Shown: piece after piece, positions 8,976 to 16,885 of the stretch
Layout of the letters: every line of letters begins with the position of its first letter
Position numbering within the stretch: the first letter of the stretch is position 1
Assembly: GCA_903941105.1 (NCBI GenBank)
Contig: CAJANL010000338.1
Span: 1-58,409 of the forward strand
From: an uncultured Rhodospirillaceae bacterium
GTDB taxonomy: Bacteria > Pseudomonadota > Alphaproteobacteria > Rhodospirillales > Magnetospirillaceae
Length of the DNA stretch: 58,409 bases
Direction of reading: 5' to 3'
Program-made: the position numbers and the translations under genes
The notes under the pieces: generated by a model
The model's input: the letters and a program-made list of their open reading frames with translations, nothing else
Told to the model about the DNA's origin: nothing
Databases searched by the model: none

Positions 8976-9974
8976 ATGAAGCCCCTCGCCATCGTCACCG
9001 GAGGGGCGGGCTTCATCGGCAGCCACATGGTGGACCTGCTGGTGGAGCGCGGCTGGCGGGTGCGCGTCGTCGACGACCTCAGCGGCGGCCGCGAGGCCAA
9101 CCTCGCCCGGCACGACGGCAACCCCGACATCACCCTGGAGCGGCGCGACGTCCGTTCATTGCAGCCCGGCGAGGCCCTGTTCGAGGGGGCCGGGCGGGTC
9201 TTCCACTTCGCCGGCATCGGCGACATCGTGCCCTCCATCGAGCGGCCCGGCGAATACCTGTCGGTCAACGTCCAGGGCACCGTGGCGGTCCTCGAAGCCG
9301 CCCGTCACGCCGGGGTCGGGAAGCTGGTCTACGCCGCCTCGTCATCCTGCTACGGGCTGGCGGCAGTGCCGACGTCCGAGGACCATCCCATCGCCACCGA
9401 GTACCCTTACGCACTCAGCAAGTGGATGGGCGAGCAGGCGGTGTTCCACTGGCACCGCGTCTACGGCCTGCCGGTCAATTCGGTGCGCATCTTCAACGCC
9501 TACGGCACCCGGTCGCGGACCTCGGGGGCCTATGGCGCGGTGTTTGGCGTGTTCCTGCGCCAGAAACTGGCCGGCCAGCCGTTCACCGTGGTGGGCGACG
9601 GCACCCAGTCGCGCGACTTCGTCTATGTCACCGACGTGGCGCGCGCCTTCATGGCCGCCGCCGACACCGACCATGTCGGGCGCAGCTACAACCTGGGCTG
9701 CGGCAATCCGCAAAGCGTCAATCGGCTGGTCGAGCTGTTGGGCGGGCCGGTGGTCCATGTTCCCAAGCGTCCCGGCGAGCCGGACTGCACCTTCGCCGAC
9801 ATCACCCGCATCACCGGCGAATTGGGCTGGCGGCCGCAGGTGAGCTTCGAGGAGGGGGTGGGCCGCATCCTCGCCGAGATCGATTATTGGCGCGACGCGC
9901 CCTTGTGGGACCCGGCGTCCATCGCCGAGGCGACCCGGACCTGGTTCGACATGCTCGCTCAGAAGCCGGCCTGA
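8976..9974 (+). CDS. NAD-dependent UDP-glucose 4-epimerase-like protein
   Basis: A 332-residue GalE/WbpP-like extended SDR with IVTGGAGFIGSH near the N-terminus, AASSSCYG, the catalytic YALSK, and the substrate-loop elements RIFNAYGTRSRTSGAYG and VGDGTQSRDFVYV that are typical of sugar-nucleotide 4-epimerases. All catalytic residues look intact, unlike the third SDR of the cluster at 13709-14533. The upstream gene ends 2 bases before its ATG; 15 bases separate it from the HldE-like gene. Confidence 0.82.
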   Translation: MKPLAIVTGGAGFIGSHMVDLLVERGWRVRVVDDLSGGREANLARHDGNPDITLERRDVRSLQPGEALFEGAGRVFHFAGIGDIVPSIERPGEYLSVNVQGTVAVLEAARHAGVGKLVYAASSSCYGLAAVPTSEDHPIATEYPYALSKWMGEQAVFHWHRVYGLPVNSVRIFNAYGTRSRTSGAYGAVFGVFLRQKLAGQPFTVVGDGTQSRDFVYVTDVARAFMAAADTDHVGRSYNLGCGNPQSVNRLVELLGGPVVHVPKRPGEPDCTFADITRITGELGWRPQVSFEEGVGRILAEIDYWRDAPLWDPASIAEATRTWFDMLAQKPA

Positions 9975-9989
9975 GCCGGGAGGCCCGAC

Positions 9990-11537
9990 ATGATGGAAGA
10001 CAAGTACAAGGCCAAGATCAAAACCATCGACGAACTGGTGGCCGCCATCGGCCCGCGTCCGCGCGACAAGAAGGTGATCATGTGCCACGGCACCTTCGAT
10101 GTGGTGCATCCCGGCCATATCCGCCACCTGATCTATGCCAAGGGCAAGGCGGACATTCTGGTGGCCAGCCTGACCTGCGACGACCACATCCACAAGGCCA
10201 ATGTGCGGCCCTTCGTGCCCGAGCAGTTGCGGGCGCTCAACCTCGCCGCGTTCGAGATGGTCGACTACGTCATCGTCGACCACAACGCCACCCCCATCGC
10301 CAACCTGGCCAGGATCCAGCCCGACTACTTCGCCAAGGGCTACGAATACGTCTCCACCGGCCTGCATCCCAAGACCCAGGAAGAGAAGGACGTCATCGAC
10401 GCCTATGGCGGCGAGATCCTGTTCACCCCCGGCGACGTGATCTACTCCTCCTCGCACCTGATCGAGTTGCGGCCGCCCAATATCGCGGCCGACAAGCTGG
10501 CGCTGATGCTGGAGGCCGAAGGCTTGACCTTCGATGATCTGCGCGCCGCCGTAACCAAGCTGCAGGGCATTCCGGTGCATGTGGTCGGCGACCTGATCGT
10601 CGACAGCTACACCATGACCAGCATGATCGGCGGCCAGACCAAGACGCCGACCATGTCGGTACGCTACGAGGGCCAGCGCGACTATGTCGGCGGCGCCGGC
10701 ATCGTCGCCAAGCATCTGTGCGCCGCCGGTGCCCGCGTCAAGCTGACCACGGTGCTGGGCGACGACCGCTGGAAGGATTTCGTGCTGAAGGACCTGACCG
10801 GGTTCGGCGTCGAGGTGGATGCCGTCATCGATCCCACCCGGCCAACCATCAACAAGAACGCCATCGTCTGCGAGGATTACCGTCTGCTCAAGATCGACAC
10901 CCTGGACAACCGGGCGATCTCGGAAAAGGTACAGGCGCGCTTCCACGAGTCCATCCGCTCGTCGCCGGCCCGCGCCGTGGTGTTCAGCGACTTCCGCCAC
11001 GGCATCTTCAACAAGTCGACCATTCCCGGCATGATCGCCGCCGTCCCCGAGGGTAGCTTCCGCGTCGCCGACAGCCAGGTGGCCAGCCGTTGGGGCAACA
11101 TTCTGGAATTCCAGGGTTTCGACCTGATCACCCCCAACGAACGCGAGGCTCGCTTCGCCCTGGGCGACCAGGACTCGGTGATCCGGCCGCTGGCGCAGAA
11201 GCTGTACGAGGCGGCCAACTGCCGCCACATGATCCTCAAGCTGGGCGAGCGCGGCCTGATCGCCTATCGCCGTCGCCACGGCTCCTCGGACCTGCGCTCG
11301 TTCTTCGTGGTCGACAGCTTCGCCTTCGACGTCACCGACCCGGTGGGGGCCGGCGACGCGCTGCTGGCCTATGCCACCCTGGGCGACATCGCCACCGGCA
11401 ACGAGGTGCTGGCCGCCGTGCTGGGCGCCATGGCGGCGGCGGTGGAATGCGAGCGTGACGGCAACTATCCGGTCACCCCCAAGGATGTGCTGGAGCGCAT
11501 CGCCCAGGTCGAGCGCCAAGCCAATTTCGGGGGGTAG
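9990..11537 (+). CDS. HldE-like fusion in reversed order: nucleotidyltransferase then PfkB kinase
   Basis: A 515-residue two-domain protein. Residues 28-160 are a cytidylyltransferase-type domain with HGTFDVVHPGH (33-43), which contains the HxGH nucleotide-binding motif. Residues about 195-500 are a ribokinase/PfkB domain with GGAGIVAKHL and the catalytic DPVGAGDALLA (Asp450 to Ala460). In the usual HldE the kinase is N-terminal and the nucleotidyltransferase C-terminal; here the order is the other way round. With GmhB nearby, the pair could phosphorylate and NDP-activate a heptose-type sugar phosphate. GGGAGG precedes the ATG by 7 bases. The next gene starts one base after its stop. Confidence 0.82.
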   Translation: MMEDKYKAKIKTIDELVAAIGPRPRDKKVIMCHGTFDVVHPGHIRHLIYAKGKADILVASLTCDDHIHKANVRPFVPEQLRALNLAAFEMVDYVIVDHNATPIANLARIQPDYFAKGYEYVSTGLHPKTQEEKDVIDAYGGEILFTPGDVIYSSSHLIELRPPNIAADKLALMLEAEGLTFDDLRAAVTKLQGIPVHVVGDLIVDSYTMTSMIGGQTKTPTMSVRYEGQRDYVGGAGIVAKHLCAAGARVKLTTVLGDDRWKDFVLKDLTGFGVEVDAVIDPTRPTINKNAIVCEDYRLLKIDTLDNRAISEKVQARFHESIRSSPARAVVFSDFRHGIFNKSTIPGMIAAVPEGSFRVADSQVASRWGNILEFQGFDLITPNEREARFALGDQDSVIRPLAQKLYEAANCRHMILKLGERGLIAYRRRHGSSDLRSFFVVDSFAFDVTDPVGAGDALLAYATLGDIATGNEVLAAVLGAMAAAVECERDGNYPVTPKDVLERIAQVERQANFGG

Positions 11538-11538
11538 G

Positions 11539-12459
11539 ATGCGGGTCATTGTCGTCGGACTGGGAGTCCAGGGATACAAGCGCCGCCGCGTCGCCGGCAC
11601 GGAATGCGTCGCCACCGTCGACCCGGTCAACCCCGAGGCCGACTTCCGCGCCATCGAGGAAGTGCCGCTGTCGTCCTACGACGCGGCGCTGTGCTGTATC
11701 CCCGACGAGCCCAAGCGGGAGGTGCTGTCCTGGCTGCTGGGCCGCGGCAAGCATGTGCTGGTGGAGAAGCCGCTGTGGTGCCCGAGCGACAGTGACCTGG
11801 CCGGGCTGGAAGCGCTGGCGCGGGCCAACCGCGCCGTGTGCTACACCGCCTATAACCACCGCTTCGAGCCGCATTTCGTCGCGCTGCGCGATGTGGTGGC
11901 CTCGGGACGGCTGGGACGCATCTATTCCTGCCGCATGTTCTACGGCAACGGTACCGCCCGGCTGGTGCGCGACTCGGCGTGGCGCGACCAGGGGGCGGGG
12001 GTGCTGCCCGATCTCGGCTCACACCTGCTTGATACCTGCCGCTTCTGGTTCGGCGAGCTGGCCGGCGACTTCCGCCTCGCTGCCTGCAACCGCTTCGAGA
12101 ACGCCGCCCCCGACCACGTGGTGCTGACCAACGAGGCCTCCAGCCCCCGCATCGAGCTGGAGATGACGCTGCTGATGTGGCGCAACCACTTCACCTGCGA
12201 CATCCTGGCCGAGGGCGGCAGCGCCCACATCGACTCCCTGTGCAAATGGGGGCCGTCGAGCTTCACCGTCCGCACCCGCGTGCTGCCCTCGGGCCGCCCG
12301 CCGGAGGAGGCGGTGACCCTGGTGCGGGACGACCCCACCTGGGCGCTGGAGTACCAGCACTTCAAGTCCCTGGTGGCCGCCGGCCAGCCCGCCGACCTCA
12401 CCACCGACCGCTGGCTGCAGGCGACGCTGGGGCGGCTGGGGGCGGAGGCACTGGGATGA
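11539..12459 (+). CDS. Gfo/Idh/MocA family oxidoreductase
   Basis: A 306-residue NAD(P)-dependent dehydrogenase. The N-terminal Rossmann fold starts VIVVGLGVQGYKR, the family Glu-Lys-Pro appears as HVLVEKPLW, and the second domain carries LPDLGSHLLD with the conserved Asp and His residues. Such enzymes often oxidise the 3-position or 2-position of nucleotide sugars before amination. It begins one base after the HldE-like stop and overlaps the next gene by ATGA. Substrate unknown; a partner for the DegT aminotransferase at the end of the cluster is plausible. Confidence 0.82.
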   Translation: MRVIVVGLGVQGYKRRRVAGTECVATVDPVNPEADFRAIEEVPLSSYDAALCCIPDEPKREVLSWLLGRGKHVLVEKPLWCPSDSDLAGLEALARANRAVCYTAYNHRFEPHFVALRDVVASGRLGRIYSCRMFYGNGTARLVRDSAWRDQGAGVLPDLGSHLLDTCRFWFGELAGDFRLAACNRFENAAPDHVVLTNEASSPRIELEMTLLMWRNHFTCDILAEGGSAHIDSLCKWGPSSFTVRTRVLPSGRPPEEAVTLVRDDPTWALEYQHFKSLVAAGQPADLTTDRWLQATLGRLGAEALG

Positions 12460-13712
12460 CCTCCGTCGCCTTCGCCGGCATGACCCATCTCGGCATCAAC
12501 TCGGCCGCCGCCACGGCGGCGCACGGGTTTCAGGTGCTGTGCTTCGACCCCGATCCGGAGCGTATCGCCGCGCTGGAGCGGGGAGAGTTGCCGGTGGTCG
12601 AGCCGGGGCTGGCCGAGCTGGTGGCCGAGCATCGCGCCCGTCTCGTCTTCACCGCCGACCCCGCCCGGCTGGCCGCCTGCGACGTGGTGACCATCGCCGC
12701 CGACGTGCCCACCGACGACGAGGCCAACAGCGACCTCGGCCCCATCCACGCCCTGATCGAGGCGGTGGCGCCCCGCCTCAAACCCGATGCGGTGCTGGTG
12801 GTGTTATGCCAGGTGCCGCCCGGCTTCACCCGCGCCCTGGGGGGCCTGCCGCCGGAGCGACTTTACTATCAGGTGGAAACGCTGATCTTCGGCCGTGCCG
12901 TCGAGCGCGCCATGCAGCCGGAACGTTTCATCGTCGGCTGCGCCGATCCCGCCCAGCCATTGCCGCCGGCCTATGCCGAGGTCCTCGGCGCCTTTGGCTG
13001 CCCCATCCTGCCCATGCGCTACGAAAGCGCCGAGCTGGCCAAGATCAGCATCAACTTCTGCCTCGTCGCCGCGGTGACGGTGGCCAACACCCTGGCCGAA
13101 GTGTCGGAGGCCGTCGGTGCCGACTGGTCCGAGATCGTGCCGGCCCTGAAGCTCGACCGCCGCATCGGCCCCTATGCCTATCTGGCGCCGGGACTCGGTA
13201 TCTCGGGTGGCAACCTGGAGCGCGACCTGCTGACCGTGTTGGGCATCGCCGACCGCCAGGGCACCGACGGCGGCGTGGTGCGCGCCTGGCTCGACAACTC
13301 GAAGCGGCGCAAGGACTGGTGCTGGCAGGTGCTGAGCCGCGAGCTGGCCGCCGACGCTACGGTGGCGGTGCTGGGGCTGGCCTACAAGGAGAACACCCAC
13401 TCCACCAAGAACTCGCCGGCTCTGGCGCTGCTGGCCCACCTCAAGGGACGCCGGGTCAGGGTGCACGACCCGGTGGTGCCGGCATCGGTGGTGCCCTTCG
13501 CCGAAGCAGCGCCCGACCCGCTGGCCTGCGCCGAGGGCGCCGACGCGCTGGTGGTGGTGACGCCGTGGCCCGAGTACCGCTCCCTCGCCGTCCCCGACCT
13601 TGCCCGCGTCATGCGTGGCCGGCTGGTGCTCGACCCTTACCGCCTGCTGGACGGCACCGCCCTGGCCGCCGCCGGCTTCCGCTATCACACCCTGGGGAGA
13701 CCGCCGCTATGA
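12456..13712 (+). CDS. UDP-glucose/GDP-mannose dehydrogenase homologue without the catalytic cysteine
   Basis: A 418-residue protein with the three-part layout of nucleotide-sugar 6-dehydrogenases: N-terminal NAD domain, central helix with ESAELAKISINF (Lys196, Asn200 conserved), and C-terminal UDP-binding domain with LGLAYKENTHSTKNSP. The active-site loop normally reads GxGGxCxxKD with the thiol that forms the covalent intermediate. Here it is GLGISGGNLERD, with Asn253 in the cysteine position. The N-terminal glycine motif is also altered (FAGMTHLG). Full four-electron oxidation to a uronic acid is therefore unlikely; a two-electron oxidation or a non-catalytic role is possible. It overlaps both neighbours by ATGA. 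Confidence 0.8.
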   Translation: MTSVAFAGMTHLGINSAAATAAHGFQVLCFDPDPERIAALERGELPVVEPGLAELVAEHRARLVFTADPARLAACDVVTIAADVPTDDEANSDLGPIHALIEAVAPRLKPDAVLVVLCQVPPGFTRALGGLPPERLYYQVETLIFGRAVERAMQPERFIVGCADPAQPLPPAYAEVLGAFGCPILPMRYESAELAKISINFCLVAAVTVANTLAEVSEAVGADWSEIVPALKLDRRIGPYAYLAPGLGISGGNLERDLLTVLGIADRQGTDGGVVRAWLDNSKRRKDWCWQVLSRELAADATVAVLGLAYKENTHSTKNSPALALLAHLKGRRVRVHDPVVPASVVPFAEAAPDPLACAEGADALVVVTPWPEYRSLAVPDLARVMRGRLVLDPYRLLDGTALAAAGFRYHTLGRPPL

Positions 13713-14533
13713 GCCGCATCGTCGTCATCGGGGCCGGCGGCTTCATCGGCGGCGCCATCGCCACCACTCTGGAAAGCCAAGGCGCCGGGGTGCTGCGGCT
13801 CGGCCGTCGCGACGTCGACCTGCTGGCGCCCGACGCCGCCGATCGGCTGGCCGGCTTGCTCCGCGACGGCGATCGCGTGGTGGCGGCCTCGGCCATGGCT
13901 CCGGTGAAGTCGCCCGCCATGCTGGCCGACAATCTGGTGATGGTGCGGGCCATGGTGGAGGCGCTGGGGCGCCGCTGCCTGACGCATGTGCTCAACATCA
14001 GCTCCGACGCCGTCTATGCCGACGGGCCGCTGCCGTTGAGCGAAGCCTCGCCCGCCGCCCCCACCAGCCTGCACGGCGCCATGCATCTTGCCCGCGAGCT
14101 GGCCTTCGCCACTCTGCCCTGTCCGCTGGCCCATCTGCGGCCGACCCTGGTCTACGGCGCGGCCGACCCGCACAACGGCTACGGCCCCAACCGTTTCCGC
14201 CGACTGGCGGAGAAGGGCGAGGCCATCACCCTGTTCGGCGAGGGCGAGGAACGCCGCGACCACGTGCTGGTGGACGACGTGGCCGAACTGGCCGCCCGCA
14301 TGGGGCGGGGCGGCTTCACCGGCGTGCTCAACGCCGCCCCCGGCACGGTGTGGTCGTTCCGCCAGATCGCCGAGATGATGGGGGTGGCGGTCCATGGCTC
14401 GCCCCGCGCCGGCGCCATGCCACATGGCGGCTACCGTCCGTTCGAGCCGGCGGCCACCCTGGCCGCCTTCCCCGATTTCCGCTACACACCGCTGCCCGAG
14501 GGCCTGAAGAAATGCCAGAACTCGACCTGCTGA
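13709..14533 (+). CDS. SDR family protein with replaced catalytic Tyr and Lys
   Basis: A 274-residue extended SDR fold, with the NAD motif IGAGGFIGGAIA at the N-terminus, NISSDAVYAD in the serine position and LRPTLVYGAADPHNGYGPNRF as substrate loop. The usual YxxxK reads HGAMH (His122 and His126), so the proton-relay pair is missing. It may be inactive, may use another chemistry, or may bind a sugar nucleotide for a partner enzyme. It starts on the ATGA overlap with the dehydrogenase homologue, and its last 22 bases overlap the methyltransferase gene. Confidence 0.75.
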   Translation: MSRIVVIGAGGFIGGAIATTLESQGAGVLRLGRRDVDLLAPDAADRLAGLLRDGDRVVAASAMAPVKSPAMLADNLVMVRAMVEALGRRCLTHVLNISSDAVYADGPLPLSEASPAAPTSLHGAMHLARELAFATLPCPLAHLRPTLVYGAADPHNGYGPNRFRRLAEKGEAITLFGEGEERRDHVLVDDVAELAARMGRGGFTGVLNAAPGTVWSFRQIAEMMGVAVHGSPRAGAMPHGGYRPFEPAATLAAFPDFRYTPLPEGLKKCQNSTC

Positions 14534-15168
14534 GAAGCCTGCCGCGGGCCAGGCGCAACATCGAGGCCCGCCAGACCGCCAAGACCCCCGAACTGGTCGC
14601 CCTGTCGCGGCAGTACGGACGGGACTACTTCGACGGTTCGCGCGACGTGGGCTATGGCGGCTACCGCTATGATGGGCGCTGGGTGCCGGTGGCCAGGGAT
14701 ATCGTCGCCCACTACGGCCTCAAACCCGGCGACCGGGTGCTGGATGTCGGCTGCGGCAAGGGCTTCCTGGTCAAGGACCTGCTGGCCCAGGGCATCGACG
14801 CCTATGGCCTCGATGTCTCGGACTACGCGCTGAAGGTCTGCGAGCCCGAGGTGGTGGGGCGGCTGCATCTGGGATCGGCCGAGCGCCTGCCCTTCCCCGA
14901 CCACAGCTTCGACGTGGTGTTGGCCATCAATACCCTGCACAATCTGCCCCGGCCCGAGCTGCGGCAGGCCCTGGGCGAGATGACCCGGCTGGCGCGCAAG
15001 GGCAGCTTCCTGCAAGTGGACAGCTACCGCACGCCGGAGGAAAAGGCCCTGTTCGAATCCTGGGTGCTGACCGCCTATACCTACGGCTATCCCGACGAGT
15101 GGCGAGCCATCTTCGACGAGGCCGGCTACCTTGGCGACTATTACTGGACCTTCATCACGGGGGAATGA
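14512..15168 (+). CDS. Class I SAM-dependent methyltransferase
   Basis: A 218-residue protein with the SAM-binding motif VLDVGCGKGFL in the middle, GLDVSDYALK as motif II, and SAERLPFPDHSFDVVLAINTL covering motifs III-IV. It is of the Methyltransf_11 kind that acts on small molecules. In this context O- or N-methylation of the sugar is likely but the acceptor atom is not known. It starts inside the end of the SDR gene (22-base overlap) and shares ATGA with the first transketolase half. Confidence 0.82.
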   Translation: MPELDLLRSLPRARRNIEARQTAKTPELVALSRQYGRDYFDGSRDVGYGGYRYDGRWVPVARDIVAHYGLKPGDRVLDVGCGKGFLVKDLLAQGIDAYGLDVSDYALKVCEPEVVGRLHLGSAERLPFPDHSFDVVLAINTLHNLPRPELRQALGEMTRLARKGSFLQVDSYRTPEEKALFESWVLTAYTYGYPDEWRAIFDEAGYLGDYYWTFITGE

Positions 15169-15974
15169 CCTTGGGCACCAACCCGCTCGACGTGGCCGAG
15201 GCGCAGTCGCGCTGCCGCACCTACCGCAAGCGCATCCTGGAGGTTTCCCAGCAGGTGCCGGCGCTGCACATCGCCTCGGCCTTCTCCTGCACCGAGATCG
15301 TCGACGCCTGCTACAACCAGCTGATGCGCGAGCCCGACACCTTCGTCATGTCCAAGGGCCACGGCTGCATGATCCAGTACGTCATCCTGGAGGAGAAGGG
15401 CCTGCTGGAGCGGCGCGACCTCGACCTTTACTGCAAGGTGGGCGGGCGGCTGGGCTGCCATCCCGACTACGGCAATCCCGGCATCGAGGCCTCCACCGGC
15501 GCCCTGGGCCACGGACTGTCCATGGCGTTGGGCATGGCCTATGCCGAGACCTATCGCGGCCATGGCGGCATGGTGTGGTGCGTGCTGTCCGACGGCGAGT
15601 TGCAGGAGGGCTCCAGTTGGGAGGCCTTCATGCAGGCTTCGTCGCTGAAGGTTTCCAATCTGGTCGCCTTCATCGACAACAATGACTTCCAGAGCCTGGG
15701 CCGCACCAGCGAGACTCACCCCACCTTCTATCCCGTGGTCGATAAGCTGCGCGCCTTCGGCTGGGAGGCGCACGAGGTCGACGGCCACGACGTCGAGGAC
15801 ATCGTCAAGCGGGTGCTGGCGCGCCAGGGCGACCGGCCATTGGCGCTCAACTGCCGCACCACCAAGGGCCGCGGCGTCGGCTTCATGGAGAATGTCCCCA
15901 TCTGGCACTACCGTTCGCCATCCCCCGAGGAATACCGCCAGGCGCTCGCCGAAATCGAGGGAGCCCCGTCATGA
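15165..15974 (+). CDS. Transketolase, N-terminal (TPP-binding) half
   Basis: A 269-residue protein equivalent to the first third of a transketolase. It has MSKGHGCMIQY with the catalytic His region, STGALGHGLSMALGMAYA and the thiamine diphosphate motif SDGELQEG followed after about 25 residues by DNNDFQS, binding Mg2+. The second half is the next gene. Split transketolases of this form work as two-protein enzymes that move a two-carbon ketol unit; in secondary metabolism they also serve specialised sugar pathways. ATGA overlaps on both sides. Confidence 0.9.
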   Translation: MTLGTNPLDVAEAQSRCRTYRKRILEVSQQVPALHIASAFSCTEIVDACYNQLMREPDTFVMSKGHGCMIQYVILEEKGLLERRDLDLYCKVGGRLGCHPDYGNPGIEASTGALGHGLSMALGMAYAETYRGHGGMVWCVLSDGELQEGSSWEAFMQASSLKVSNLVAFIDNNDFQSLGRTSETHPTFYPVVDKLRAFGWEAHEVDGHDVEDIVKRVLARQGDRPLALNCRTTKGRGVGFMENVPIWHYRSPSPEEYRQALAEIEGAPS

Positions 15975-16885
15975 GGAACACCTTTTCCGAGACGCTCTAC
16001 GCCTGTGCCCGCGAAAATCCCGACATCCACATCATCGTCGCCGATATCTCGCCGGCCGGCTCCATGGCCAAGTTCCGCGACGAATTTCCCGAGCGCTTCA
16101 TCAATGTGGGCGTCGCCGAACAGGTGATGATCGGCATGGCCGCCGGCTTGGCGCTGAAGGGCTGCCAGCCCTTCGCCTACACCATCGCCACCTTCTCGCT
16201 GTACCGGCCGTTCGAGATGGTGCGCGACGACCTGTGCTACCAGAACCTGCCGGTCACCGTGGTGGGCATGGGGTCGGGGGTGGTCTATTCGACCCTGGGC
16301 GGCACCCATCATTCCATGGAAGACGTCGCCATCGCCTCGGCGCTGCCCAACATGCAGGTGCTGTGCCCCTGCGATCCGCTGGAGGCCATCGACGCCACCC
16401 GCCACTGCGCCACCCAGCGCAAGGGGCCGGTCTATCTCAAACTGGGCAAGGCGGGCGAGCCCCGGGTGACCGAGAACGCGGTCGAGCCCTTCGAATTCGG
16501 CCGCATCCGTTACCTTACCTGCGGCCGCGACGTCTGCATCCTCACCTATGGCCCGATGATGAAGCAGGCCTTCGAGGTGGCGGCGCGGCTGAGGGAAAAG
16601 GGCGAAGGCGTCTCGGTGGTCTCGGTCCACACCCTGAAGCCGCTCGACCGGGCCGGCATCGCGGCGGCCCTGTCGGCGCACAAGCGCGTCCTGGTCATCG
16701 AAGAGGGCGTGCCCCATGGCGGCCTGGCCTCGCGGGTGCAGGAGATCGCCTGGGAAACCAAGGCGCCGTGCAAACTGAAATGCTTCACCCTGAAGGATGA
16801 ATTCATCCATTGCTACGGCAGTCACGACGACCTGCTGGCCGCCCACGGCATCACCGTGGACGCCATGGTCCAGGCGATGAAATGA
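15971..16885 (+). CDS. Transketolase, C-terminal (pyrimidine-binding and C) half
   Basis: A 304-residue protein that completes the preceding one. It contains FINVGVAEQVMIGMAAGLAL, where the Glu contacts the thiamine pyrimidine, then GGTHHSMEDVAIASALPNM, and a C-terminal domain with VISEEGVPHGG-like residues (VIEEGVPHGGLAS). The gene starts on the ATGA overlap with its partner, which fits co-translation of the two subunits. It overlaps the aminotransferase gene in the same way. Confidence 0.9.
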   Translation: MRNTFSETLYACARENPDIHIIVADISPAGSMAKFRDEFPERFINVGVAEQVMIGMAAGLALKGCQPFAYTIATFSLYRPFEMVRDDLCYQNLPVTVVGMGSGVVYSTLGGTHHSMEDVAIASALPNMQVLCPCDPLEAIDATRHCATQRKGPVYLKLGKAGEPRVTENAVEPFEFGRIRYLTCGRDVCILTYGPMMKQAFEVAARLREKGEGVSVVSVHTLKPLDRAGIAAALSAHKRVLVIEEGVPHGGLASRVQEIAWETKAPCKLKCFTLKDEFIHCYGSHDDLLAAHGITVDAMVQAMK

